Source: Aureobasidium sp. EXF-3400
Lineage: Eukaryota > Ascomycota > Dothideomycetes > Dothideales > Saccotheciaceae
Assembly (NCBI GenBank): GCA_024195585.1
Contig: SWBL01000128.1
Span: 1 to 64,000 of the forward strand
Direction of reading: 5' to 3'
DNA: 64,000 nt
Under the pieces are notes generated by a model. That model was not told where the DNA came from. It searched no databases and worked only from the letters and a program-made list of their open reading frames with translations. The translations under genes and the position numbers were made by a program. How positions within the stretch are numbered: position 1 is the stretch's first letter; each line of letters begins with the position of its first letter. Shown here piece by piece: positions 1 to 9,513 of this stretch.

Positions 1-4
1 CTAA

Positions 5-94
5 GGTGATGTGGTGTAGTGGTAGCATGTGTCGTTGTGGAGGTTAAAGTCCAGCAACGCCGACCCGACGGCGGTTCGATTCCGCCCATTGCCA
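5..94 (+). tRNA. tRNA-His (GTG), with intron
   Basis: Cloverleaf read by hand. The acceptor stem 5-11 pairs with 87-93 (two G-U pairs), with discriminator A94. The D arm is 14-28. The T arm is 70-86, with a perfect GGCGG/CCGCC stem and the loop TTCGATT. The anticodon loop carries GTG at 37-39, so it decodes histidine. An intron of about 19 nt (roughly 41-59) follows the anticodon. Intron bases 55-59 (CAACG) can pair with 33-37 (CGTTG), the extended helix expected of a eukaryotic pre-tRNA. One C-U mismatch lies at the base of the anticodon stem. Exact intron ends are inferred. Confidence 0.87.
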
Positions 95-871
95 GGATCC
101 GTTTCTTTTTGTCCTTGTTTTGCTCAAATAAATCAATCAATCTCTTTGTTTGTGGTTGTTGAGAGGAGGAAAGTTGGCAGAGAATTCTGTTGACGGACTC
201 GAGGGTGGACTGTGCTTGCCTCGGCTTGTGTGGCTGCGCATGCAGAGCCACGCGAGTTGTTTGGCGCTGGGAAGAGAAAAGAAATATTGAAGGCTCAGGA
301 GCCTGAGACGTCGGCTCCTGCTGTATTATCACGAAATGTCATTCAACACGCTCTTTCAAGTGCAATCTCATCTTCTTGCTATGATTGTTTACCAACCCGG
401 ACTTCCAAGCAAATTCTGATGCAACTTGTGATCCGGACAGATGTATCAACGGGAGAATATGTGCTCATTGAGAACGTATTTCTGCCCAAGCTATACATCG
501 TGTGGACTCGTGGCAGGAAGCTGTCACAAGACAACGAGGTGTCCGTTGTTTAGTCGTTATCATTTTCACGGCCTCTGACCCGTGTAGCTTTAGTACTAAC
601 CATTCTTGCCTTGCACTCTAGCTGCTGATATCGCGTACCATAACTATCGACAAAATCCGAGATATCAGAACGACACCTGCTATCCTTGGACGTGTAACAA
701 TAAAACTCACTCATACCAGCGCCTAACTTGTTTTGAGTCACTTGCGTCGAGTGTTGGCACAAATGAGTAATTCACTTCTGTACATGAACGATACAATTCT
801 CAACTGTCCCTCTTCTTCTCAAGAAAACTTCAACCTCAGAATAGAGCTTCAGCCCCAAGAACAACTTCAAC
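95..871. other. intergenic, no gene recognised
   Basis: A T-rich tract just after the tRNA (110-118) could serve as a Pol III terminator. The rest holds only short open frames without fungal codon bias. It presumably includes the promoter of the coiled-coil gene that starts at 872. Confidence 0.5.
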
Positions 872-1975
872 ATGGCCAGCTCCAGCCCTTTCGTCGAGAC
901 ACTCGCAGAGTTGCAAAACGCAACTTTTATCCAAGCCTTGAACCATGCAAAAAATGCATCAGAGGATGCATTGCCGAAGGACTCCAACGTCAAGGCTGGC
1001 ACATCAAGATGTGTCCACTTTGGCTATCCAACCAACCTCCACGAAGCCTTCGAAAGCGAATTGCACAAAACCAAGCTCCTCAAGAAGGTTCTGTCGGACA
1101 AGGACAAACTCATCAACAAACGACTGACCTACACACGAGAGCTTGAACATCGACTCTCAAAAGAGCAACGCTAGACCCAAATATTGCGTAAGAGATATGA
1201 GAAGGAACGTACACACTCCTACTACCTAGCTCAAACACTATCAAAAGCACACGAGGAGGTAACGTCTCTACAAGCCCAAACAGCTGGGTCTGAACTCCTG
1301 AAGGACGCACTGAGGAAGGAGCTTCACAAGAGAACAGCTACTATCAAGAATCTTGAGGAGCAGAATCGCCAACTCATAGCCATTCTCACTCAAAACTTGG
1401 CTCGTATGTGTGAGTCTGAAGACGAAACTTCTCATCAAGTTCTAGAAAAGTGCGTGGAAGACGTATCCTCCAAGAGTCCAGACAGTTACGAGGAATCTCC
1501 AACACAGGTAGCTCAGGTAATTCCAACTCTCCGGAACATACCTGCTACCATCCTTTCAACTACATCGAAACCTGTCCGCAGTATTCTCAAGAGGTCTTCA
1601 ACGGATGAACCAACACTTACAACGCTTGCAACCTCAGCGGCAACTTGGATGTGCTCTGGTATCAAGGCAGCTGATACACGCGTAGTCTACTTCCGCAAAG
1701 ATGAGTGCCATCCGAAACCCTCAAGTCCAGAGTTTAGAGAACGCGTCAGAAAACAGCTAAATCTTGAGCAAATGGCTCTTACAAGAAGCTATCTGGTTAG
1801 TCTTGAATTGCCTGACGTAATCGAAGGATCAGAGCAGGATGCCCAAAGCTCAACTTTGGAGTCCAGGAAGAGGAAACAAGAAAAGGAGGAACAGCAGGCA
1901 TTTGCACAGAGTCCTATGCAACGACTCAAGATGGTGAGGATGGATGACAAAATTAGTATTGAGTCAAGACCTTAA
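872..1975 (+). CDS. coiled-coil protein; frame interrupted by TAG at 1172
   Basis: One reading frame runs from ATG 872 (context caacATGG) to TAA 1973-1975, but TAG at 1172-1174 divides it into 100 codons and 266 codons. Both sides carry the same charged, heptad-like helix, and the second part has no ATG until about 1407, so this looks like one gene. Either TAG is a nonsense change (CAG to TAG is one transition) or a phase-0 intron 1088-1174 (weak donor GTTCTG, acceptor CTAG) removes it. After the helix come SILK (1580-1591) and RVVYF (1679-1693), which match the two short motifs that dock protein phosphatase 1, then a basic C-terminus. The family is not recognised. A role as a PP1 regulator is inference from motifs only. 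Confidence 0.6.
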
Positions 1976-2455
1976 CATATTCTAGAAGAATTAGTGCTTG
2001 GGCACACAAAAGTACTTCTGAGGACGCATTGCATTGCGATGGCGATTAGTTGAGTAGATGAGATTAGAGTCAAAATAAGACGTACATATCAACCGCATTC
2101 TTTATCACACTTCCCCTTAACGACAGACGACTTGTTTTGCCAAGTATGCGTCTGGCTGCCTAAGGTACCGGGGCGAACAAGGGGGAAACAAGGAGGAAAA
2201 ACTTCATATCACGCACTAAGAGTCATCGAGGCAGTTTCCTGCCGATTTCAATGAGTGTTAGTTAGCTATACAAGATATCTCTTGCCAGCTCACGAAGAAA
2301 TGAATTCGTCCATCCTCCACTCTGCTTCACCCACTTCAAACCTCATAATATCAAGTAAGATCTCGTACATCTTCTCCTCTACTACTTCAGAGGTCAAGTC
2401 GCCTCAATAAAAATGGAGGACTCGAACATCGAGTATACCTCTTAAAGCCGTCAAG
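1976..2455. other. intergenic, promoter of the repeat protein
   Basis: No coding signal was seen except a ten-codon upstream ORF listed separately. Confidence 0.5.
2413..2445 (+). promoter_or_regulatory. possible upstream ORF (10 codons)
   Basis: ATG 2413 with an A-rich lead (aaaaATGG) encodes MEDSNIEYTS and ends at TAA 2443-2445. This is 10 nt before the ATG of the next gene. If the transcript starts upstream of 2413, this uORF would reduce or condition translation of the 161-residue protein. Transcript start is unknown. Confidence 0.35.
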
Positions 2456-2941
2456 ATGTTCAACTCACACATCAACATCGACGCCTTCTCCAACACAAAC
2501 ATCAACATCAGGTATACTGCTCCCTCCCGTCACGACATCACCACTCTACAGAACATAACAGATCCCCGTCCACAATGGTATGGCATCCAACTAGCAAAAC
2601 AGAAATCCTGGCAAGAACAAAGGATTTTCGCACACCATCAACGTGTGAGATTTATCTCTTCTACCTCTACTGCTGATATCTTTACCACTGATGATGATGG
2701 CGATGAAGAAGGGGATACTACAGAGTCTGAAACACCATGGCGATTCTCACACCTCGCAAAGCATTTTCCAAAACTCGAGCAAGAGTGTTTCGCGGACAGT
2801 TTTGCAAAAGTTGAAGTAAACAATGTTCAGGGATTAGAGGAGATAGGAGATGAGAAACCGGAATGGAGGTTTGTGGATTTGGCGAGACATTGGGAACGGT
2901 TGGAGCAGAGGGCTTTTGCTGGGAGTTTTCGGGCAACGTGA
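2456..2941 (+). CDS. 161-aa protein with three W-LA-EQ-FA repeats
   Basis: Single-exon frame of 161 residues; I do not recognise a known family. It contains three related segments at about residues 41-61, 95-116 and 137-158. Each starts with Trp, then has L-A-[KR] at +6, E-Q near +13, and F-A a few residues later; the third reads WRFVDLAR...EQRAFAGSF. Repeats 2 and 3 are closest to each other. An acidic stretch (about 78-92) and an N-terminal Asn/Ile-rich region lie between and before them. No signal peptide or membrane segment is visible. It could be a short helical interaction module. Function unknown. Confidence 0.65.
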   Translation: MFNSHINIDAFSNTNINIRYTAPSRHDITTLQNITDPRPQWYGIQLAKQKSWQEQRIFAHHQRVRFISSTSTADIFTTDDDGDEEGDTTESETPWRFSHLAKHFPKLEQECFADSFAKVEVNNVQGLEEIGDEKPEWRFVDLARHWERLEQRAFAGSFRAT

Positions 2942-3441
2942 GGTTGTGGTAAGGGGTTAGTAGGTTGGAAGCTTGGGATGGGGCAGGGTATGGATGAGAG
3001 GAAAGTTCAAAGGGGAATCGTGGGTATAGCCAAATTCGTAGGCATGGTGATCAGGAACAGTTCTAAGGCATATGAAGATTTCGACAAGGACAGACTTGAT
3101 TCGTAAGGAGTGCCTTTGGTGATGTGTCAGACTTGCATTGTGCTGTCGTTCTTTCCTCGTGTTGATCTTCACTATCACGAGCGAAGCGACTGCAGCAGTA
3201 TGTCACGTATTAAGCACAGATCCATGCATACTCTTGTTGTTCTCGATCTTTGAGGCAGACACCAAATAGGATTTGAACAAGTAAACGGAGGTATCGAGCA
3301 ATTTTTGTAAGACAGAACCCTTTCTGCCACATACCGAAAGAAACCCCAACCAGACCAGAAAAACCCCCCTTTTTCGCAAAAAACCATGATTCCGCTAATG
3401 ATAGTAGAAAAAAAAGCGAGATGAAACATCAGAAGGAAAAC
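2942..3441. other. convergent intergenic region
   Basis: Lies between the 3' ends of the repeat protein (+) and Rrp14 (-), so it holds both 3' UTRs. No gene recognised. Confidence 0.5.
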
Positions 3442-5075
3442 TTAAGCCTTGAAGCCTTTGCCTTCAAAGCCAGGTCTTGCCTTCTTTTTGGCGCCACCAC
3501 TACCACCTTTCTTGCCACCCTTTTTGGCGCCCTTCTCGGCAGCTCTCTTGGCTAGGTTCTCAGTTCTCTTCTTATCCTTCATCTCCTTGCCCTTTCTGAC
3601 GTTGTCGATGCGCTCATTCCATTGTGTTGCGCTCTTTGTCTTTTGGTCTGTCTTGCGCTTCAGGGTCTTCTTGAGCAGGGACTGATCGTCCTTGACGCGC
3701 TCGCCGTGTGCACGCTTCTTTGCGTTGAGCCACATGTCCTTCTCCTCGATCTCCTTGCGCTTGTCCTCGTCCATACCGGCGAGTCGCTGAGCTTTCCTTT
3801 CGGCAGCGGCCAGGGCAGTCTTGATGTCTGAAGGACCCTTCTTCTTCTTGTGGGCAGAAATGGAGCCAAGTGTGGGATCAGTCTCTTCGTCGTCGAATGC
3901 AACACGGCCGAAAGAGAAGTTATTCTCGTCTATGGGACGCGGTGAGAAAATGTCGGGTGTAGCTAGGGGACTACCGCTACCGCGCAGACGCTCATCATTA
4001 AGACGCTCCTCCTCTTCCTTAGCCTTCAGGCGCAACTCCTTCTTGTGCTGCTTGCGAGCTTCTTCCTTCTTGCGGCGCGACTCGAGCAGTTCCTGTCTGT
4101 TGCGAGGGCCGCCGCTGGGACCATCAGCCTTGCGCTGAGCACGTAACGCCTCGATACGGGCCTTCAGGCGAGCTTGTAGTTCTTCGGCGTTGACCTCTGG
4201 CAACTTAAGGGCGAGAGCCTTTTTGGGTTTTGTGGTAGCGGATGCATCTCCTTCTGTAGGATTTGAGGCAGGAACTATTGATGATGAGGAAGATGTGGCA
4301 GATTGGTTGGTAGAGTTGTCAAAGACTTCCGGTTGGCTGGGGCTTGCCGGCGTTGAGGTTTCATCATTGTCAACCAGACCAGAGAAGTCCATAGCATCGT
4401 CAGCGGCCTCATCGGCAGACACGTCGTCGGCGTCCTGCATGTCCTCATCGGCAGACTCTTCAGCACCAGCAGCGGACTGAGGTTCCTGTTTGCGAGCAGC
4501 CTTCTTGGCTTCCAACTTTGCTTTTTGCTTGTCGGCCTTTTCCTTCTTCAGACGGCGCTTCTCCTTTCTCTTGTCTGCTTGTGCCTTTTTGCTGCTTGGA
4601 GTATCGTCAGCAGCATCGTCGCTGAGGTCGTCATCGTCTTCATCGACTTTTTGCTTTTTGGTAGGTTGGACTTTGTCGGCAGGCAAATCGAGTTGTGCAG
4701 AGGATTCTTGGTTGTCGTCGTCGTCAATTCCCAACTCTCGCTTCCTCTTGCGCTCGTTCTCGTCCATGACGTCCTTTGCGGATTTCTGGTTTGCAGGGTC
4801 AAGTTTTGCGCGCTTGGCCTGGCGCTTCTGTTCTTTCGTCTGCTTCTTGCGCTGCCATTGGTCCTGCAGAGAGGAGTGTGAGCAGGAGAGGTTGGGTGTA
4901 GATTCAGGAGCATGGACGTACGCTGTTGTCCTTTGAATAGTATTCGTTGGCGGGGATCAGAGAAAGAAGACCCTCGAAGGCCTGAGCGTGACTTTCAAGA
5001 CGTGCCTGCAGGAGATAAGTATTGGGGTAGGAAAAAAGAGTGGAAACACTTGGGTACCTCTAGATCGTCAGCCAT
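3442..5075 (-). CDS. rrp14: ribosome biogenesis protein Rrp14 / SURF6
   Basis: 507 residues from three exons: 5058-5075, 4922-5005, 3442-4863. The start MADDLEARLESHAQAFEGLL matches the Rrp14 N-terminal domain, and exon 3 opens with DQWQRKKQ of the same domain. A long Lys/Glu-rich middle leads to the SURF6 domain (about 190-480; e.g. MWLNAKKRAHGERVKDD) and a Gly/Lys tail. The family is nucleolar and needed for 60S and 40S assembly and pre-rRNA processing. Introns 5006-5057 and 4864-4921 have GTACC/GTACG donors and CTGCAG acceptors, and the phases close exactly. Divergent from the lectin locus across about 200 bp. Confidence 0.93.
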
Positions 5076-5278
5076 GATGAGATTATAACAGAAAATGGAA
5101 ATAAAAGTGGCAAGATGTGTTATGCGAAAGTGTCGTCTGCATCTTCTTTGACGCTGAACTTTTCGTCTGCGGGTGCAGGCTTGGCGCGGCCGCGTCTGAA
5201 ACGGGCGATGACGATCAGTCTGGGGTAATTGGGAGCTTCATGTTCGCGCGAACTGGCCAGAGCGACCAAGATGCAACC

Positions 5279-5467
5279 ATGGAAAACTTCGCCCTCGACG
5301 CAACTCACAAAGGCGGTCTGACTATTTCCCACTACCTCGACTGCTCCCCCAACGTCATCTCCGCCTTCAAAGAAGTCAACAAGCTGGTCCTTGTTGTCAC
5401 CATTGGCTTGGTTTCCGTCTCTCTGCTTCGTACCTTCCGTCCCTCGACGTCTCGTGCCTCGTCATGA
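5279..5467 (+). CDS. 62-aa single-span membrane microprotein overlapping the lectin start
   Basis: ATG 5279 sits in a strong context (gcaaccATGG) and runs 62 codons to TGA 5465-5467. The codons are strongly biased to third-position C, like the genes around it. The protein has a soluble N-terminus, one hydrophobic segment (about residues 38-53, LVLVVTIGLVSVSLL) and an Arg/Ser-rich tail. Its stop codon overlaps the start of the lectin gene in the motif ATGA. It could be a separate protein translated from a shared transcript, or a long uORF controlling the lectin. Family not recognised. Confidence 0.5.
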   Translation: MENFALDATHKGGLTISHYLDCSPNVISAFKEVNKLVLVVTIGLVSVSLLRTFRPSTSRASS

Positions 5468-6839
5468 TCGCTCGACTATCGCCTACCTCGCTAGCATGGC
5501 TGCTGTTCAGCGCCTCAGCACAAGCATCCTACGTTATTGAAGGACTCTCCTTTGGCCACAAGAGCGCCATCTCGCCAAACGGTCGCGCCGTACCTGGTTG
5601 GCACCTCTCTGGAGAGAACCACATTCCTCAACTACTCTCCGATCGCATCATTCTCACTCCTCCCGCACCTGGTGGTACACGAGGCGCCATCTTCGCCGAC
5701 AACCCTATAACCCAGCCAGAGTGGGTCGTCGAGACCGAGTTCCGTGCTTCGGGTCAAGAGCGTGGCAGTGGTAACATTAACTTCTGGTTTGTCGATACTG
5801 GCCGTTCCGCTGTCGGCCAGAGCAGTATATACACTGTTGGCAAGTTCGACGGTCTTGCCCTCGTCGTCGATCAGTATGGTTCTCGTGGAGGTTCTATCCG
5901 TGGTTTCTTGAACGACGGCTCGGCCAACTTCAAGGACCACCACAACGTCGACAGTCTGGCTTTTGCTCACTGTGATTATGCATACCGCAACCTGGGCCGT
6001 CCTAGTAAGCTGCGTATCGAGAACGGTCATCACGGTCTGCGTGTCGACATTGATGGTACGCCTTGCTTCCACAGCGAGAAGGTCAACCTTCCTCCTGGTT
6101 ATTTCTTTGGTGTCTCTGCTGCTGCCTCTGAGAATCCCGACTCCTTCGAGGTCTACAAATTTGCCGCATCCACCACAACTTCTATCACCCGTGAGGAGCC
6201 CAATACCGAAGCAAAGCGTCAGCACCTTGAGAAACTCGACACGTTCCCTGGTTCTCCTGAAGTTCTTCCCAACGCTGATGCCGGCACTATTCTGGACCAG
6301 ACACACCAATTTGCCGACCTTCACAACCGCCTGCAAGCAATGAACCACCAGTTCACAAACATGTTCGCCGAGTTTGAGCGCTTGTCTCGTCAGCTGAACG
6401 ACCGTCATGCTGAGTTGATGGCCAAGGTTGCCGGTTCCAATGCTGGTGATTCTAGTGACAAGTCGCAACAGCCTACTGGCGAGGCCCTTCTTCCTCTGAG
6501 CCGCCGTGTTGAGAACATCGAGCGTATTGTGCTCGCTATTCAGCGTGATGTTGAGGGCAAGGACTACCGTGAGCATTTGACAAACCTGCAGCAGTCTATT
6601 GAGGGTGTTCGTGGAGGCTTGACAGAGCATCTCCCTGAGACCATCTCTCACAGTAAGTTACTCCTCGATTGCAAATCTGTTACGAGACCAAAACGTTAAC
6701 CTTCATTTCAGTGATCTCGACTGCAGCTCCCAAGATGGGCATGTTCATCTTTGTCGTCATTGCCTTCCAGGTCATGCTCGCCGGCGCCTACGTCATCTAC
6801 AAGAGACGCAGAGCAAATGCTCCCAAGAAGTATTTGTGA
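5464..6839 (+). CDS. L-type lectin-like ER-Golgi cargo receptor (Emp47/ERGIC-53 type)
   Basis: 438 residues, exons 5464-6652 and 6712-6839 (intron GTAAGT...TTTCAG, phase 1). A signal peptide (about 1-22) precedes an L-type lectin domain (about 24-230, with VVETEFRASGQERGSGNINF and FDGLALVVDQYGS). A coiled-coil stalk (about 280-390), a single membrane span near the C-terminus and a cytosolic tail ending KKYL follow. KKYL fits the KKXX dilysine signal for COPI retrieval. The family cycles between ER and Golgi carrying glycoproteins. ATG 5464 overlaps the stop of the preceding 62-codon ORF, so initiation may depend on reinitiation. Confidence 0.9.
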
Positions 6840-7614
6840 TCTCGACAAGTCCTGCATATATATCTTCCTTACAGTATCTTCTTGTTGATGTATGTGTCAA
6901 GATTAGCGTTTGTTCATGAAAGCTGTAGAAGTTAGCGGTTCTTACATAAATTTGTTGCATAGAAAAAGGATTTTCATACATGGACCGCTTCGACATCATT
7001 CCTTCCCTACTTTATTCTCCCACTTTTGTGTACACTTCACGCTCTGGACTCTTAGTATCAGTCTGCTACCTCTTGGTGAGAGTGATATGAGAAGTCAATG
7101 CCAAGTAAACCCGTGTTTCAGGTCTGCTGGGCGCCTAATTATGGGTGAGTAGATGAATGACTTTATCATTGGAACCGGACTCGTGACCAAGCATCTTAAC
7201 AGCAGGCATGCCACTTCAGAGCAAGGTATATGAAAGAATCATAAGACATAACAGCAGTGTCTGTGGCAAGAATTGGGAATATTGTGGTGACAGTGTCGTC
7301 AGCCAACCCCGAGATGAAACCATGAAAAGACCGCGACACATCAGATTCCAGCCAAGACAACAATCTGCATCCTGCAGTCCTGCAATCACTCCATGGCGGT
7401 TTCAAGGCTTTGTGGGTAGTCATGGATCAAGCGCTTCTGAAGAGACGCTCCACGGATCCAGAACTGCTATGACTCTTTAAGATGTACTGTGTATATGCCA
7501 CTGGACATCTGTCGCCAACCTGAGCATTCGGGACTACATTCTTTCTCTTATTGCAGACGCCTTCACCACTGAGCCTCTTGCCTGGAGTTGTCAAACTTGA
7601 AGAACATCTCGAAA
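6840..7614. other. intergenic, no gene recognised
   Basis: 3' UTR of the lectin and promoter of the F-box-like gene. Short open frames on both strands show no codon bias or recognisable domain. Confidence 0.5.
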
Positions 7615-8538
7615 ATGACGCTGCCTCTTCCCATCGAGTTAATGCTTCTGCTCTATACACATCAGACCACGATGTCGGACGTCCTGACGCTATCCTCCAC
7701 CAGCCGCAACATGCGGACGCTCTTTCTAGATAACGCGTCTTCCATCATCCTGCCTGCTGTCTGTAAGAACTCAGACCTGCTATCTGCTGCCAAAGTCCTG
7801 GTCGACACAATCTCCGAAGTCGCGAAACGTCCGGGTGAATTCTGTGCATGTTCAGATCTCGAAGACTATCACTTCCACAAAAACATAGCAAATCAATGTT
7901 ACGTCGCAGATGCTTCGGCTTCTTTCTCGACCGAGCTGCACAATTTCCGCACTCTGTCATGGGTTCTGAACGTAGCCATGCTGGTCGCAGACAAGGCGAT
8001 CGAGTTCTGGACCGCTAGGATCGCACTGTGTGAAGCCGATCACGAACCACTAACAGTCGATAAGGAAAAATTTGCCCAAGCATATCTTCTCCTCTGGCAT
8101 TGCGCAGAATCTCACTTTTCGTCAGAGTTCGACGCGCGTATCAGAAAAGTAGCACCTCAATTACTTCCTCGAGAAATAAGATTGCTGCGAGAGATTTATG
8201 ACTTCTCATCATTCGATCTGGACCGACCGACAAAACTACGCATAGGAAGCGCGGATCCGGATGCGGATGAGGAGGAGATCGAGATAGAGAGATGTTGGTT
8301 CCAATTCGGAGGAGGACGCAGGGAAGATATCTCTCATGACATAACGACTAACTCTGCTGAATGGTGGTTCTGGAACCATTGGTTTAATGGCGCATGGCGT
8401 GGTATAGGAGTCTTTGATAGAATCCGAACGGAATGGGAGAGGGAGAGGGCGGAGCAATGTATATGCCCAAAGGCGGTACTGATCAAGTGGGACCTGGTGC
8501 AGCTGGGCTGGTGGAATACTTGGGATCGCACGACATAA
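7615..8538 (+). CDS. F-box-like hypothetical protein
   Basis: Single-exon frame of 307 residues from ATG 7615 (gaaaATGA). The first 40 residues (LPLPIELMLLLYTHQ, then LTLSSTSRNMRTLFLDN) have the L-P-x-E-[IL] plus L-x-x-x-C/S-R pattern of fungal F-box-like proteins. The rest is helical with Trp-rich segments (WWFWNHWFNGAWRGIG) and shows no catalytic motif. Such proteins are thought to recruit substrates to SCF ubiquitin ligases, but the F-box here is weak. The call is tentative. Confidence 0.6.
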   Translation: MTLPLPIELMLLLYTHQTTMSDVLTLSSTSRNMRTLFLDNASSIILPAVCKNSDLLSAAKVLVDTISEVAKRPGEFCACSDLEDYHFHKNIANQCYVADASASFSTELHNFRTLSWVLNVAMLVADKAIEFWTARIALCEADHEPLTVDKEKFAQAYLLLWHCAESHFSSEFDARIRKVAPQLLPREIRLLREIYDFSSFDLDRPTKLRIGSADPDADEEEIEIERCWFQFGGGRREDISHDITTNSAEWWFWNHWFNGAWRGIGVFDRIRTEWERERAEQCICPKAVLIKWDLVQLGWWNTWDRTT

Positions 8539-9513
8539 AGGACCTGCTCGGCCTATGTATCGTTCAGCCAGAATCGACTGGTCTACTTCTCCTGCCAGAC
8601 CATCGGTCAAGACTGGAACTGTTGTGCCTCGAACATAACCGACAACTGCTTCCAAAACGATCCTTACATCTCATCTTGAAAGCAGTGTCGATACTTCCTG
8701 TAAAAGAAGTCAGAGGTCATCCGCCTCACCTAATGGCGGGTTGGTAACCTGAAGACTCGCCCTTTTGTTGGTTTCCCGATCAACGTAAACTCGCCGTCGG
8801 ATTGCACTCTCTGCTGTGCAGCGTTCTCTTAGAGCTCTTTCTTCACCACTTTCTTCAACAGGTCTTACTCTGAAATGACTTGCACGACATCGTTACATAG
8901 TCACTAGCACATTCCTCCCCAAACCGGTCATTGAGAGTCATCCTCAACATGGCTCAATCTCATATTGAAACAAAGCCAAATTCAAGATTGCAAAGGCATA
9001 CCAAGCAGCTTGTCCTTTTCCAAAAAGATGAATTGACAGCATACTTGATAGACTTCGCGAATAAGAAGGGCGAACCTTGAAAGACAATATTCAAACTACC
9101 AGAGAGCGGGATTGTCGTTGCAACTTCTTTGGCTCGTTCATTTTCAATCCCTTCCGGAAAGGTCAGACCAGGGACACTGTGCTGTATCGCTTGAGAAGGC
9201 TCGACATACACAGCCTCTGACTTTAGTGGTCTCCCAGCCTGTTGCGAACGTCGTTGATGTATCACTGTAACCGAGCAGGGACGTATGAGGAAAGAGCAGA
9301 GGTTGGAAGAGTTTAGCATGCAACCATTTTGATATTCGTGCAGACCATAAATAAGCTTCGTGTGCGCTACATCTGCTGCCATTCGAGCCATTTGCTCCTG
9401 TAAACGCCTGTTCAACAAATCATATGCTTGATCCTCCTGGCGGGTATTCCCATATGAGCAAACGCCATCATAACTCCTAGCCCTGCATTTAGTATTACAG
9501 CTCAACAACATCC
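8539..9513. other. convergent intergenic region with one doubtful 183-codon ORF
   Basis: Lies between the 3' ends of the F-box-like gene and FEN1. On the minus strand an ATG at 9511, two bases after the FEN1 stop, opens 183 codons to 8960. Codon choice lacks the C-ending bias of nearby genes and no domain is seen, so I treat it as probably non-coding. It would be an unusually long open frame by chance. Confidence 0.35.

Noticed and set aside
212..553. 113-codon frame after the tRNA gene
   Set aside because: No ATG in a good context, no codon bias and no recognisable domain.
5632..6651. 339-codon open frame antisense to the lectin gene
   Set aside because: It mirrors the strongly biased lectin codons; GC-rich third positions on the plus strand suppress stops on the minus strand. 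The lectin is clearly the coding strand.
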